A stretch of DNA of 64,000 bases from Allobosea sp035944375 (GTDB lineage Bacteria; Pseudomonadota; Alphaproteobacteria; Rhizobiales; Beijerinckiaceae), in NCBI RefSeq assembly GCF_035944375.1, contig NZ_DASZBE010000018.1; one strand, written 5' to 3'. The stretch's first letter is position 1. Each line of letters opens with the position of its first letter. The notes below the pieces were generated by a model that was given only the letters and a program-made list of their open reading frames with translations, had not been told where the DNA came from and did no database searches. Below are positions 9,290 to 18,318 of this stretch, one piece after another. The position numbers and the translations under genes are program-made.

Positions 9290-9364
9290 GCTGCGGTAGC
9301 TCAGTGGTAGAGCACACCATTGGTAATGGTGAGGTCGAGAGTTCAATCCTCTCTCGCAGCACCA
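9290..9364 (+). tRNA. tRNA-Thr (anticodon GGT)
   Basis: 75-nt cloverleaf with encoded CCA. Acceptor stem GCTGCGG pairs with TCGCAGC (last pair G-T), the D arm is GCTC/GAGC, the anticodon stem-loop CACCA-TTGGTAA-TGGTG gives anticodon GGT, and the T arm is GAGAG-TTCAATC-CTCTC. The 3' part (from 9340) is duplicated at 38534, which marks it as the integration site of the island. The gene remains complete after integration. Confidence 0.97.
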
Positions 9365-9389
9365 GCCCATCTCCTTGATGCGGCTGAGA
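9340..9389. repeat. attL: direct repeat at tRNA-Thr 3' end
   Basis: Positions 9340-9380 are identical to 38534-38574. One mismatch follows (C here, T there), then eight more matching bases. The first 25 bases are the T-loop-to-CCA part of the tRNA. Looser similarity continues to about 9436, including a 20-bp match at 9417-9436 versus 38612-38631. Confidence 0.93.
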
Positions 9390-9423
9390 CTCTTGACGAA
9401 TAAGGCCTTCTGTCCATTCTGAC

Positions 9424-9444
9424 GTTACAAATCGCGTAACAAAT
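9424..9444. other. Candidate integrase arm-type sites (GTTACAAAT / GTAACAAAT)
   Basis: GTTACAAAT at 9424-9432 and GTAACAAAT at 9436-9444 lie between attL and the integrase start. The same GTTACAAAT occurs at 38488-38496, just inside the other end of the island, and at 38619-38627 just outside it. Short repeated sites near both att cores are what tyrosine integrases or their accessory factors bind; the role here is inference. Confidence 0.4.
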
Positions 9445-9457
9445 CAGTTGGACGTTG

Positions 9458-11032
9458 ATGCCTCGCAAGGCGCACCAGTATCTGCTCAACAGGGACGGTC
9501 GCTTTTTCGCCCGCCTCGTCGTCCCGAAGGAACTCCGGCCGTTCATCGAGGGCAAGACCGAGTTGCGGCGAGCCCTCGGCCCTGACCGTCAGGACGCTGT
9601 CCGCAAGCTCCCCGGCGCCGTCACACTGCTCCAGCACGAGATCGCACTCGCGGAACGTCGTGCGATGGAAGCCGGCGATCGCAAGATCGACCAAGGGCGA
9701 TATCCGCTCGCTGTCGACCAGATCGCTCTTCGCAATTACCAGTCGCGGCTCTCGTTCGACGAGCAGCTCAGGAGCCGGGACGCACGCTATGCGTCGGTCG
9801 GAGTCGACGATGTTCTCGCTACCAGGCTCCGGGACGGTATCGCCGGCCGATTGACGGACGGCGAGCTGGCCGAGCTCGTGGGAGGCCGGATTGAGCGATA
9901 CCGGCGTCTTGGAAACACGACAGCCAGCTTCGGCACCGATGATTGGCGTGCTTTGGCGCGCGGGATGTGCGTGTCTGAATACGAAGCCCTGTCGAGGATG
10001 GCCGAGCGCGACGAAGGTGACTTCAGCGGCAAGCCCACGCACCCACTTATCGCTCATGCGACGCCCGAGGTTGACGAGAAGCCGCCAGTCTCCATTAAGG
10101 CCTTGGTGGCTGATTATATCGCAGCCAAGCAGCTTGTGGGAAAGGGTTCGGAGGCCGAGCGCCGATGGGGACCAGTCTTTGCGGACTTGCGCAAGACGAT
10201 CGGCCATGACGACGCCCAGCGGCTGACCAAACAGGATCTCATCGCCTGGCGTGATGCGCGGCTGAAGACGCACTCAGTCAAGACCGTGGCGGACGTCTAT
10301 CTGGCTGCGGTGCGCACTGTGTTGACCTGGGCGGTCCAGAACGACAGGCTGGAAGTCAACGTCGCCGACCAGGTCAGGCAGGAGGTCCCCAAGCGCCAGC
10401 TGAGCCGGGAACAGGGCTTCACGCTCGCCGAAGCGACGGCGGTTCTGAAGGCGTCTCGTGCCTACAAGCCGGTTGAGCGCGACAACCCGATCAACCGCGA
10501 AGCTCCTCAGACAACGGCAGCCAAACGGTGGGCGCCCGTCCTTTGCGCGTTCACCGGCGCTCGCATTGCCGAGATCACCCAGCTGCGCAAGCAGGACATT
10601 CGCAAGGAGGGTGAGATATCAGTTATGAGGATCACGCCCGCCGCAGGCACCGTGAAGGCCGGTGGCTACCGCGACGTGCCCCTGCATCCGCAGGTCCTCG
10701 ATCTGGGGTTCCTGGACTTCGTAAACGCATCCCCCGAGGGTCCCCTGTTCTACCCTGCCCGCCAGGACAAGAACGCCATCGTTGGAGCACGGACGGTGGC
10801 CGGGCGCGTCAGCCAGTGGCTGCAGAAGCTCGAGGTCGTTCCCACCGGTGTTAGTCCAAACCATGGCTGGCGGCACCGGTTCAAGACGGTCGGGCGCGAG
10901 GAAGGCATCTCGGATCGCGTCATTGACGCCATCCAAGGTCACGCAGGCAGAACCGCGGGCGACAATTACGGAGACGTGACCCTGAAGACAAAACAGGAAG
11001 CGATCCAACGCTATCCCAGATACGATCTCTGA
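9458..11032 (+). CDS. Tyrosine site-specific integrase (DUF6538-type N-terminus)
   Basis: 524-residue integrase. The N-terminus (RKAHQYLLNRDGRFFARLVVPKEL) is the short beta-rich domain common in proteobacterial island integrases. The SAM-like core-binding domain runs about residues 205-310, and the catalytic domain has CAFTGARIAEI (catalytic Arg), HGWRHRFKT (H-x-x-R) and the C-terminal GHAGRTAGDNYGD with the nucleophilic Tyr. A TTG lies one codon upstream of the ATG chosen here. The gene begins 93 bp after the tRNA and is expected to excise and integrate the 9340-38583 island. All catalytic residues are present, so it looks functional. Confidence 0.95.
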   Translation: MPRKAHQYLLNRDGRFFARLVVPKELRPFIEGKTELRRALGPDRQDAVRKLPGAVTLLQHEIALAERRAMEAGDRKIDQGRYPLAVDQIALRNYQSRLSFDEQLRSRDARYASVGVDDVLATRLRDGIAGRLTDGELAELVGGRIERYRRLGNTTASFGTDDWRALARGMCVSEYEALSRMAERDEGDFSGKPTHPLIAHATPEVDEKPPVSIKALVADYIAAKQLVGKGSEAERRWGPVFADLRKTIGHDDAQRLTKQDLIAWRDARLKTHSVKTVADVYLAAVRTVLTWAVQNDRLEVNVADQVRQEVPKRQLSREQGFTLAEATAVLKASRAYKPVERDNPINREAPQTTAAKRWAPVLCAFTGARIAEITQLRKQDIRKEGEISVMRITPAAGTVKAGGYRDVPLHPQVLDLGFLDFVNASPEGPLFYPARQDKNAIVGARTVAGRVSQWLQKLEVVPTGVSPNHGWRHRFKTVGREEGISDRVIDAIQGHAGRTAGDNYGDVTLKTKQEAIQRYPRYDL

Positions 11033-11040
11033 TCCCACCA

Positions 11041-11124
11041 TACATAAAATAAAAATCCCACTTAAGTCCGAGCTATAAGATAATAATCAGCGCATTTGCT
11101 GATGATTACTATGGCTTAGTGGAA
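11041..11124 (+). promoter_or_regulatory. AT-rich promoter region with ATCAGC/GCTGAT dyad
   Basis: An A+T-rich 85-bp stretch unlike its surroundings precedes the XRE operon. It contains TATAAG and TAATAAT (possible -10 elements) and a 6-bp inverted repeat ATCAGC-N6-GCTGAT at 11086-11103 that could be the operator of the XRE protein or a stem. Confidence 0.4.
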
Positions 11125-11535
11125 ATGAAAGCACGCTCAAACCGACCCTTTTCCGACACTCGACTTCCCAAATTTCTAGAAAAACGTATCCTCGAGTTGA
11201 GACCCCGTAAATCGCAACTTGAAATTGCAAGCGAGTCGGGTTTTCTCAATCCCAATATGCTGTCGCTCCTCAAGAGCGGTGCCTGCAAGCTGCCGCTGGA
11301 TCGCGTTGTGAGCCTCGCCAAGGCTCTCGAATGTGACCCGGTCAAGCTCTTCGTCCTGGCCCTCGAGCAGCTGGACAGGAACACGACCGAGCAGGCCATC
11401 AGGCAGATCTTCGGCACGCTCGTCACCGAGAACGAGGTCGCATGGATCGAAGAGATCCGGCGCGCCTCGGATCACAGTGACCCGTCGCTGACTGCCAGGG
11501 GCCGCTCGGCTATCCGCGGGATCTTCGGCCGATGA
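11125..11535 (+). CDS. XRE-like helix-turn-helix protein
   Basis: 136 residues. Residues about 20-70 read as a Cro/C1-type helix-turn-helix: KSQLEIASESGFLNPNMLSLLKSGACKLPLDRVVSLAKALECDP, a pattern common to small island regulators. The C-terminal half (VTENEVAWIEEIRRASD) is helical and is seen in related alphaproteobacterial proteins of unknown role. A GTG two codons upstream is an alternative start. It leads a tightly coupled three-gene operon: the next gene overlaps its stop by 4 bases. It probably regulates its own operon and perhaps the integrase; this is inference from position. Confidence 0.75.
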   Translation: MKARSNRPFSDTRLPKFLEKRILELRPRKSQLEIASESGFLNPNMLSLLKSGACKLPLDRVVSLAKALECDPVKLFVLALEQLDRNTTEQAIRQIFGTLVTENEVAWIEEIRRASDHSDPSLTARGRSAIRGIFGR

Positions 11536-11729
11536 TCCCTGACCCCACCAACGGTGAGAGCCAACAGCATACCTACGGTGCCGATCTCCGCCCGCTGACC
11601 CAGAACGAGCGCTTCTGGTTGGAGGTCATCCGCCTATCGTCCTGGGACTCGGACCCTGCGCCCACGCTGGAGCTGGTGCAGCAGCTCCGCCTCATTTTCG
11701 AGCCGGCCAACCGGGGATCTGCGCGATGA
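11532..11729 (+). CDS. Small hypothetical protein (65 aa)
   Basis: Starts at an ATGA overlap with the XRE gene and ends at an ATGA overlap with the next gene, so it is translationally coupled on both sides. The sequence LTQNERFWLEVIRLSSWDSDP resembles the C-terminal VTENEVAWIEEIRRASD segment of the XRE protein, suggesting the two share a short helical module. No known domain recognised. Confidence 0.55.
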   Translation: MIPDPTNGESQQHTYGADLRPLTQNERFWLEVIRLSSWDSDPAPTLELVQQLRLIFEPANRGSAR

Positions 11730-12040
11730 TCGGCGACGACGGCTTCGATGCGCGCTGGCTCGGGAAATCGATCCCCGAGCACCATTGGCATTTCCACCGC
11801 CGGCTCCTCGAGCGCTACGAGATTGTCCTGGCACCAGGCGAGTTCTCGGAGATGCTGAAAGACATCGCCAGCGGCAAGGCGCCGTTGGTTCAGCGCAGGT
11901 CGGCTAAGAGCGCGGTCTACCTGGTCCGGAACCGACGGCTGTTCGAGCGCTATTTCGTGCTGGTAACGGATGGCGAGGTCCGGACCACGCTCCCGCCCAG
12001 CAAGTCCCTGAAACGAGCCCGGCGCTCACTGCCGGGCTGA
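11726..12040 (+). CDS. Hypothetical basic protein (104 aa) in the XRE operon
   Basis: Last gene of the three-gene coupled operon. The pattern (LERYEIVLAPGEFSEMLKDI-GKAPLV, then SAVYLVRNRRLFERYFVLV and EVRTTLPPS) alternates a helical half and a beta-hairpin half ending in a T-LPP motif. I have the impression of the small RelE/colicin-like nuclease folds found beside phage genes, but no catalytic motif can be named, so function is left open. It ends 43 bp before the convergent hsdR stop. Confidence 0.65.
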   Translation: MIGDDGFDARWLGKSIPEHHWHFHRRLLERYEIVLAPGEFSEMLKDIASGKAPLVQRRSAKSAVYLVRNRRLFERYFVLVTDGEVRTTLPPSKSLKRARRSLPG

Positions 12041-12082
12041 GGCCATTGTGACGGGAGGCTGCGCACCAGCGGCCTCTCAGCC

Positions 12083-15000
12083 TCATGCCACCGCGCTCTC
12101 GTTCAGCTCCCGGATCTTCAAGAACAGCTTTCCGATGCGCAGCTCGTCGAACACCTGCTCTGGTCCCGTCGGCGCGAGGTCGATGAAGGGGCGCTCGTAG
12201 AGCAGGCCGGGGTCCATCGTGCCCTGGTGGGTCAGGTGCTCGATGATCATGCCGATGAACTCGATCTGCGCCGCAGTCGCCGTGCCGGGCGCAATGAACT
12301 CGCTGAAAGCCGCGCTAACGGCTTGCGGGTCGAGCCCGACCAGCGAGCGCACGAAGCGGCCGAACCCCTGGCTCGTCTCCCTGGCCCGGGTGATGTCGGC
12401 GGCGTCGCCGATACCGGCGTCGAGGAGCATCTTCTCGAGCTCCGCGAGATCGGTCGGCGTCAGCGGACGACCGTGGCGGACCTTGTGCAGCACGATGTGG
12501 TCCTCGTGCTTCCTGAGGAAGTGGCGAGCCTTGGCCTTGAAGCGCGCGAAGTCGGCCTCGCCCACCTGGGGCAGCTCGTGCTCGACGCCCTCACCGATCT
12601 CGTCGGCGAAATCCGAATAGACGATCGCCTTCTTGCCCTTTTCGACATGCTGGACGAGGTCGCGCAAGCGCAGCCGGACGAGTTCCAGCAGCGGGACGGT
12701 GACGCCCTCCCACCATTGGTCCGTCTGGATCTCCTCGATCAGCACCGCCTGCTGGGCGATAGAAGGAATGCCGGTCTGCTCTTCGAGGGCCGAGGCGATC
12801 TCGATGAGCTGCTTGCGCAGGTCGGGGAAGCGCTTGGAGCCGCGCAGGAGCGCAAGCTCCAGCGAGAACATCAGCAGGTCGAAGCGCTTGGCTTCCTCGG
12901 TGCCCAGACGCTGCGACGACGGCAGGGGCGCGATTTCGGACAGCAGTTCCTCGCGCTTGCTGTCATCGAGTTCTGCCCAGGCCTCTGGAGCGCAGTAGGC
13001 CTCGACGGCGCGGCGCTTCTGCCTGACGATGAAGTTGTCCTGGTTGAGGCCGGCGACCATCCCCTGCAGCGTCCTGAGGGCGTCGGCGCGGATCTCGGCC
13101 TCGCTCGGGGACCCGCCGCCCTGGACCTCGTAAGAGGCCTGCTCGCCGCTCTCCAGGCCGGGCGGCCGGTCGCCAGCTTTGCCATCGAGCGCCATCACCA
13201 GATCCAGCCGGGCCGCGAACAGGCGCTCCGACAGCGTCTTGGCCGTGCTCGCCTCTTTCAGCTCCGGGTTGGCGCCGAAGAATTCCAGGTTCTGGCAATA
13301 GTCGAAGACGCGGAAGAACTCCTTGTCCTGGCCGGGACCGAACAGATCCGGGCAGAGACGGGTGCCGCGGCCCATCATCTGCCAGAACTTGGTCTTGGAC
13401 CGCACCTGCTTGAAGAAGACCAGGTTCACCACCTCGGGCACGTCGATGCCGGTGTCGAGCATGTCGACCGAGATCGCGATGTGCGGCGCGCTGGCCTTCT
13501 TGGAGAAGTCGTCGATCAGCGTCTGGGCGTAGGGACCGCTGTTGTAGGTGATGACGCGGGCGAAATGGCCGGCATGGTGCGGATAGGCCAGGTCGAAGCG
13601 CTGCGAGATGAAGTCGGCATGGGCCTGGTTCTTTGCGAAGATGATGGTCTTGCCGAGCCGGTCGCCGCCCTCGACCTTGATGCCGTGCGTCATCAGATGG
13701 GCGATGACCAGGTCCACCGTGTCGATGTTGAACAGCCGCTTGTTGACCTCGGCCGCCTCGACGGAATCCGGGATCTCCTCCTCGCCCCATTCCAGGCTGT
13801 CCCACTGGTCCTTCTCCTCCTCGGAGAGGTCGTCATAGCGCAGGCCGGAGCGCACGATCCTGAGCGGCACCGAGACCGACTTGGGCGGCACGAGATGGCC
13901 GTCGTCTACCGCCTCGTCCAGCGAATAGGCATCCGTGGGGACCCCGTCCTCGAGGTCGAACAGCGAATAGGTATTGTGGTCGATCTCGTCCTTGGGCGTC
14001 GCGGTCAGCCCGACCAGGAACGAGTCGAAATAGGCGAAGATGGCGCGGAAGCGCTGGTAGACCGAGCGGTGCGCCTCGTCGATCACGATCAGGTCGAAAT
14101 GGCCCGGCCCGAACTTGGCCTTGCCGTCGTGCTTGCCGTCGATGAGGTTCATCATCGTCGGATAGGTCGAGAGGAAGACGCGGCCCTCGCTCGTCCGCTC
14201 GGTGACGAGGTTGACCGGCGCGGAGTCCGGCAAATGCGCCTTGAAGGCCCCGGTCGCCTGGTTCACCAGTGCGACGCGGTCGGCGAGGAAGAGCACGCGC
14301 TTGACCCAGCCGGCGCGCATCAGCAGATCGACCAGCGCGATCACCGTGCGGGTCTTCCCCGACCCGGTCGCCATCACCAGCAGCGCCTTGCGCTCATGGT
14401 CCTGCTCGAAGCTCCTCGCGATCGCGCGGATGGCCCGGTGCTGATAGGGCCGCTCGACGATCTTGCGGTTGATGGCTTCAGAGCCCAGTGCCTTGCGGCT
14501 TGAGCGGCGCTGGATTGCCAGCTCTAGCTCGTCACGCTTGTAGAAGCCGCCGATCTGGCGCGGCGGGTAGCGCGTGTCGTCCCAGATCCAGTGCTCATAG
14601 CCGTTGGAGTAGAAGATCACCGGGCGCTGGCCGAAGCGCGCCTCCAGGCAGTCGGCATAGAGCTTGGCCTGCTGCTGGCCCTTCCGGGCGTCGGCGCGGC
14701 TGCGCTTGGCCTCGACCAGGCCAAGCGGCTTGCCGTCAGCGCCCCAGAGCACATAGTCGACGAAGCCGACCCCTTCCGCATTCGGCATGCCCTCGACGCG
14801 GAACTCGATATCCTCGGGCTTGTCGAGCGCCCAGCCGGCCTCGCGTAGCAGCAGGTCGATATAGCGGTCGCGGGTCTGCGCTTCGTTGTAATCGTGGTCG
14901 TCCGGCCTGGCTTCCGCGGCTTTGCGCGCCGCGCCGACCTCGGCCCGCAGGCGCTTCAGCTCGGCGTCCAGACTCTCGCGGTCGGCGAGAAGCCGCGTCA

Positions 15001-15502
15001 GCTCGCCGTTTTTCGCGTCGAGCTCGGCCTGCTGCGCCTTGATATGGGCGAAGGTCTTCTTGAGGATGTCGTCGCGGCGCGACAGCAGCGAGGCGTCGAA
15101 CGCAAGGTCATCGGCGGGCTTTGTGCCGCGCGCATAGGTCCGTGCCAGCCAGAAGCAGACATGGAAGAGCTCCTGGACCGCCCCGGCAGCGTCACCAGGG
15201 CGGATCATCTTCTCCTCATGCACCGCGCGGTTGCGCAGCGAGTTGATGTATTTCGCCTTAGTGAAGACCGGTTCGCCGGCGGCGCGCCGGAAGCTGGGCT
15301 CATGCAGCAGAGCCGAGATATTGTCCTGGTAGGGCAGCTTCAGCCCCGGATCATTGCGAAAAGCCCAATTGACCCCGACCTCGACCGCCTTGCCGGCGAA
15401 GAAGGCAGCTGCCGTCGGCGAGACGCCCGCCTGCCGCTCGGCCTCCAGCGCCGCCTCATGCACGGCGGGGAACTCGGCAGCGAGGAAGGCGAAGTTGGAC
15501 AT
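12083..15502 (-). CDS. hsdR: Type I restriction endonuclease subunit R
   Basis: 1139-residue motor and nuclease subunit. Order of domains: an N-terminal helical DUF4145-like region (1-125), a coiled coil (about 155-200), the PD-(D/E)xK nuclease with Asp249 and E264-A-K266, then SF2 translocase domains with Walker A ATGSGKT (378-384), DEAH (475-478), the TAT motif III equivalent LTATPKD, and QMMGRGTRL as motif VI. The C-terminal 350 residues are helical and probably contact the methylase core. It cuts unmodified DNA at a distance after ATP-driven translocation. It is the last gene of the hsdM-hsdS-hsdR operon, 22 bp after hsdS. All key residues are intact. Confidence 0.96.
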   Translation of the reverse strand: MSNFAFLAAEFPAVHEAALEAERQAGVSPTAAAFFAGKAVEVGVNWAFRNDPGLKLPYQDNISALLHEPSFRRAAGEPVFTKAKYINSLRNRAVHEEKMIRPGDAAGAVQELFHVCFWLARTYARGTKPADDLAFDASLLSRRDDILKKTFAHIKAQQAELDAKNGELTRLLADRESLDAELKRLRAEVGAARKAAEARPDDHDYNEAQTRDRYIDLLLREAGWALDKPEDIEFRVEGMPNAEGVGFVDYVLWGADGKPLGLVEAKRSRADARKGQQQAKLYADCLEARFGQRPVIFYSNGYEHWIWDDTRYPPRQIGGFYKRDELELAIQRRSSRKALGSEAINRKIVERPYQHRAIRAIARSFEQDHERKALLVMATGSGKTRTVIALVDLLMRAGWVKRVLFLADRVALVNQATGAFKAHLPDSAPVNLVTERTSEGRVFLSTYPTMMNLIDGKHDGKAKFGPGHFDLIVIDEAHRSVYQRFRAIFAYFDSFLVGLTATPKDEIDHNTYSLFDLEDGVPTDAYSLDEAVDDGHLVPPKSVSVPLRIVRSGLRYDDLSEEEKDQWDSLEWGEEEIPDSVEAAEVNKRLFNIDTVDLVIAHLMTHGIKVEGGDRLGKTIIFAKNQAHADFISQRFDLAYPHHAGHFARVITYNSGPYAQTLIDDFSKKASAPHIAISVDMLDTGIDVPEVVNLVFFKQVRSKTKFWQMMGRGTRLCPDLFGPGQDKEFFRVFDYCQNLEFFGANPELKEASTAKTLSERLFAARLDLVMALDGKAGDRPPGLESGEQASYEVQGGGSPSEAEIRADALRTLQGMVAGLNQDNFIVRQKRRAVEAYCAPEAWAELDDSKREELLSEIAPLPSSQRLGTEEAKRFDLLMFSLELALLRGSKRFPDLRKQLIEIASALEEQTGIPSIAQQAVLIEEIQTDQWWEGVTVPLLELVRLRLRDLVQHVEKGKKAIVYSDFADEIGEGVEHELPQVGEADFARFKAKARHFLRKHEDHIVLHKVRHGRPLTPTDLAELEKMLLDAGIGDAADITRARETSQGFGRFVRSLVGLDPQAVSAAFSEFIAPGTATAAQIEFIGMIIEHLTHQGTMDPGLLYERPFIDLAPTGPEQVFDELRIGKLFLKIRELNESAVA

Positions 15503-15524
15503 GCTGGCGGTGTCCTGGCGGGGG

Positions 15525-16676
15525 CTAGAGCTGGCCGGTGAAGGCGCGGTGTTGGAGCGAGGAGAAGAGTTTCAAATCCACGTCCCGCGCACGCTTCAAC
15601 ATCGACTTGGCTCGTCTTACGGCCTCGACATGCTGTTGGAACCGCAACTGATCCTCAAGTGGAGGGACGATTATCTCAATCTTCTCGAATTCCGACTTTT
15701 TGAGAATAGGCAATGTGGTTGATAGCGCGCGGGAGATAATGTCTTCCTTACAGAAACGCAGTGCCTGCAAACCGAATTCGGGCTTAACTAGAGCCCCCCA
15801 TTGAACAGCATTTATCTGCTGATTGAAGGTTGATTGAGCTACAGCGATATCAATTTTTCCGATCGTCGCGCCAATGCAGCACACGAGCGCCGCTCCAGGC
15901 TCAATGATCTTCGAAAACGAAGCGCCCTTGTGGCTTATGTAACGAGATGGCGCGGCATCGCTCTCCAGGTCGCCAGGGGTTAGGAATGGCACATCGTTGC
16001 CCCACGCCTCTGGATCAGACGTTGGTGGCGTCTTTCCTGTGCTCACCTTACCGACAACGGCCAGTTGCCGTCTTGGCCAACGAGCCTCGCGCCGGGGATG
16101 CCCGAACATCTCCAGAAAGATCGATTGCGTCAGCCCGTCGAGCAGTTCGAGCGCGCGATTGCGCTTGCGGCGCAGCGCATCCGCCTTGTCCAGGATCGCC
16201 GCAATCCGCCGCTGCTCGTCGAGCGGGGGCAGAGGGATTTCCAGTTCGCTGAGGCTCGATGCGTTTACTCCGCCCTGCGCCGCGCCCTGTGTCTTCTTTC
16301 GGATCTGCGTCCAGTAGCCAGCAGATTGAAAGAAGTGCGCTAGATATGCCGGCTCGACGGCCGCCGATGGCTTAACGCGTATCAAGTAGGACGCGAAAAC
16401 GGCGCCACTAGGAGGCGATTTGATGAGGAAACTCTTTCCGGTGGTTGCGCCGGTCCTCGCGAAAACGATGTCTCCGTCGGCAAGGGATGCAGACCGCAGC
16501 TTGCTCTCCGGCGCAATGCAATACGGCACGCGGGCCCAGTCGACCGAACCATCCTGAATATCGGTGATTCGGAGAAACTTATTGCCGGCCACGTCGTCCG
16601 AAGCAGACGCCGTCACCCCGTAGTCTATGGTGCGCGAAACCTCAGCAAGTGGCCGTATAGGAAAGCTCACGCTCAC
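15525..16676 (-). CDS. hsdS: Type I restriction specificity subunit S
   Basis: 383 residues with two target-recognition domains and two conserved helical regions: the first spacer PLPPLDEQRRIAAILDKADALRRKR near residues 150-180 and the second PPLEDQLRFQQHVEAVRRAKS near 335-360. It decides the bipartite DNA sequence read by methylase and nuclease. The start overlaps the hsdM stop by 4 bases. The second recognition domain (roughly 15650-15960) has clearly lower G+C than the rest of the operon, as expected when recognition domains are swapped by recombination. Confidence 0.95.
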   Translation of the reverse strand: MSVSFPIRPLAEVSRTIDYGVTASASDDVAGNKFLRITDIQDGSVDWARVPYCIAPESKLRSASLADGDIVFARTGATTGKSFLIKSPPSGAVFASYLIRVKPSAAVEPAYLAHFFQSAGYWTQIRKKTQGAAQGGVNASSLSELEIPLPPLDEQRRIAAILDKADALRRKRNRALELLDGLTQSIFLEMFGHPRREARWPRRQLAVVGKVSTGKTPPTSDPEAWGNDVPFLTPGDLESDAAPSRYISHKGASFSKIIEPGAALVCCIGATIGKIDIAVAQSTFNQQINAVQWGALVKPEFGLQALRFCKEDIISRALSTTLPILKKSEFEKIEIIVPPLEDQLRFQQHVEAVRRAKSMLKRARDVDLKLFSSLQHRAFTGQL

Positions 16677-18247
16677 AGCATCGCCTCCAGGTCGGCCAGC
16701 CCGTCCGCGATCTCCTTCTCCACCGCCTTCAACTCGGCGATGATCTCCTTCGGCGCGCGATGCTGGGCGGCTTCGTGCACCACCTCCTTGTAGCGGTTGA
16801 GCGAGAGGTCATAGCCGGCGGCCGCAATCTCGGCCTTGGGCACGCAGAAGCTCTGGGCCGTGCGCGGGCGCTGGCGCTCCGTGCCCTGCCGCGCCTGCCA
16901 GCGCGCGGCGATGTCGGGCAGGTTGTTCTTCGCCTGCTCGGCCTCATCCAGCGTCAGATTGACGAAATGCCCGTTCTGCCAGGAGCCCGGCGCTGGTCCG
17001 AGCTTCTCAGCCGACAGCAGCGGGTTGCGCTTATCGTCGAGCGAGAAGCCGTCGGCCTGGCAGTCATAGAACCAGACCTGGTCGGTGCCGCCGGAATTAG
17101 TCTTGGTGAAGAACACGATCGCTGTCGATACGCCGGCATAGGGCCGGAACACACCTGACGGCAGCTTGATGATGCCATCGAGCTTGTGGTCCTCGACCAG
17201 CATCTTGCGGATCGCCTTGTGCGCGGTCGAGGAGCCAAAGAGCACGCCATCGGGCACGATCACGGCCGCGCGCCCGCCGGGCTTCAGGAGCTTCAGGAAC
17301 AGCGCCATGAAGAGCAGCTCGGTCTTCTTCGTCTTGACGACCGAGAGCAGATCCTTGGCCGTCGTCTCATAGTCGAGCGAGCCGGCGAAAGGCGGGTTGG
17401 CGAGCACGAGCGAATAGCGATCGGCATCCCCGCCATGCTCCTGGGCGAGCGAATCCTTGTAGCGTATGTCGGCGTTGTCAACGCCATGCAGCACCATGTT
17501 CATCGAGCCGATGCGCAGCATCGTGCCGTCGAAGTCGAAGCCGTGGAACATCTCCTGGTGGAAGTGGTCGCGGCTCTCCGGCTCCTGGAATAGCCGCGGG
17601 TGGTTGTCGCGCAGATATTCGCCGGCCGCGACCAGGAAGCCGCAGGTGCCGCAGGCGGGATCGACGATGATGTCCTTTGGGCCAGGTGCGGTCATCTCGA
17701 CCATCAGGGAGATGATGTGGCGCGGGGTGCGGAACTGGCCGTTCTGGCCAGCGCTGGCGATCTTGCCGAGCATATACTCGTAGAGATCGCCCTTGGTGTC
17801 GCGATCCTCCATGGGGATCTCGGCCAGGAGGTCGACCACCTTGGCCAGCAGTGCCGGCGTCGGGATCGTGAAGCGCGCGCCCTTCATATGGGTGGCGTGG
17901 GCGCTGTCATCCTCGGCCATCGAACGCAGGAACGGGAAGACATGCTCGGAGACGAGCGTGAACATCTGCGCCGGGGCCTGGTTCTTGAGCCGCGACCAGC
18001 GCAGATCCTCGAACGCGACGCCGCCGTCCTTGCCGATGCCGTCCTTACCGGAGGGGAAGATCCGGCGCTCCATCGGCCGGCCGAGGCGGTTGGCCTTGTT
18101 CTCCTCGCGGGTGTGCGCCTCGTCGAGGCCGCGCATGAACAGTAGATAGGTGATCTGCTCGATGACCTCGAGCGGGTTGGCGATCCCGCCCGCCCAGAAC
18201 GCATTCCACACAGCGTCGATCTTGCTGCGCAACTCACCCGTGACCAT
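16673..18247 (-). CDS. hsdM: Type I restriction DNA methyltransferase subunit M
   Basis: 524-residue N6-adenine methyltransferase. An N-terminal HsdM helical domain (residues 1-130), the SAM-binding motif DPACGTCGF (196-204) and the catalytic NPPF (284-287) are present, with the C-terminal helical tail that contacts HsdS. First gene of the hsdM-hsdS-hsdR operon, overlapping hsdS by 4 bases. A GTG or ATG start at 18247 gives MVTGELRSKIDAVWNAFW, the usual family N-terminus. Methylation protects host DNA from the HsdR subunit encoded downstream. Confidence 0.96.
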   Translation of the reverse strand: MVTGELRSKIDAVWNAFWAGGIANPLEVIEQITYLLFMRGLDEAHTREENKANRLGRPMERRIFPSGKDGIGKDGGVAFEDLRWSRLKNQAPAQMFTLVSEHVFPFLRSMAEDDSAHATHMKGARFTIPTPALLAKVVDLLAEIPMEDRDTKGDLYEYMLGKIASAGQNGQFRTPRHIISLMVEMTAPGPKDIIVDPACGTCGFLVAAGEYLRDNHPRLFQEPESRDHFHQEMFHGFDFDGTMLRIGSMNMVLHGVDNADIRYKDSLAQEHGGDADRYSLVLANPPFAGSLDYETTAKDLLSVVKTKKTELLFMALFLKLLKPGGRAAVIVPDGVLFGSSTAHKAIRKMLVEDHKLDGIIKLPSGVFRPYAGVSTAIVFFTKTNSGGTDQVWFYDCQADGFSLDDKRNPLLSAEKLGPAPGSWQNGHFVNLTLDEAEQAKNNLPDIAARWQARQGTERQRPRTAQSFCVPKAEIAAAGYDLSLNRYKEVVHEAAQHRAPKEIIAELKAVEKEIADGLADLEAML

Positions 18248-18318
18248 GCCGTCGTCCCTGCGAATCCAAATCGTGTGGTGGTGAAGTTAGGCGATCCCCG
18301 GACATGCTCCTACGACCA

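Noticed and set aside
11726..12040. Confirmed RelE/BrnT-type toxin
   Set aside because: Only a weak impression of fold; no catalytic residues or antitoxin could be named.
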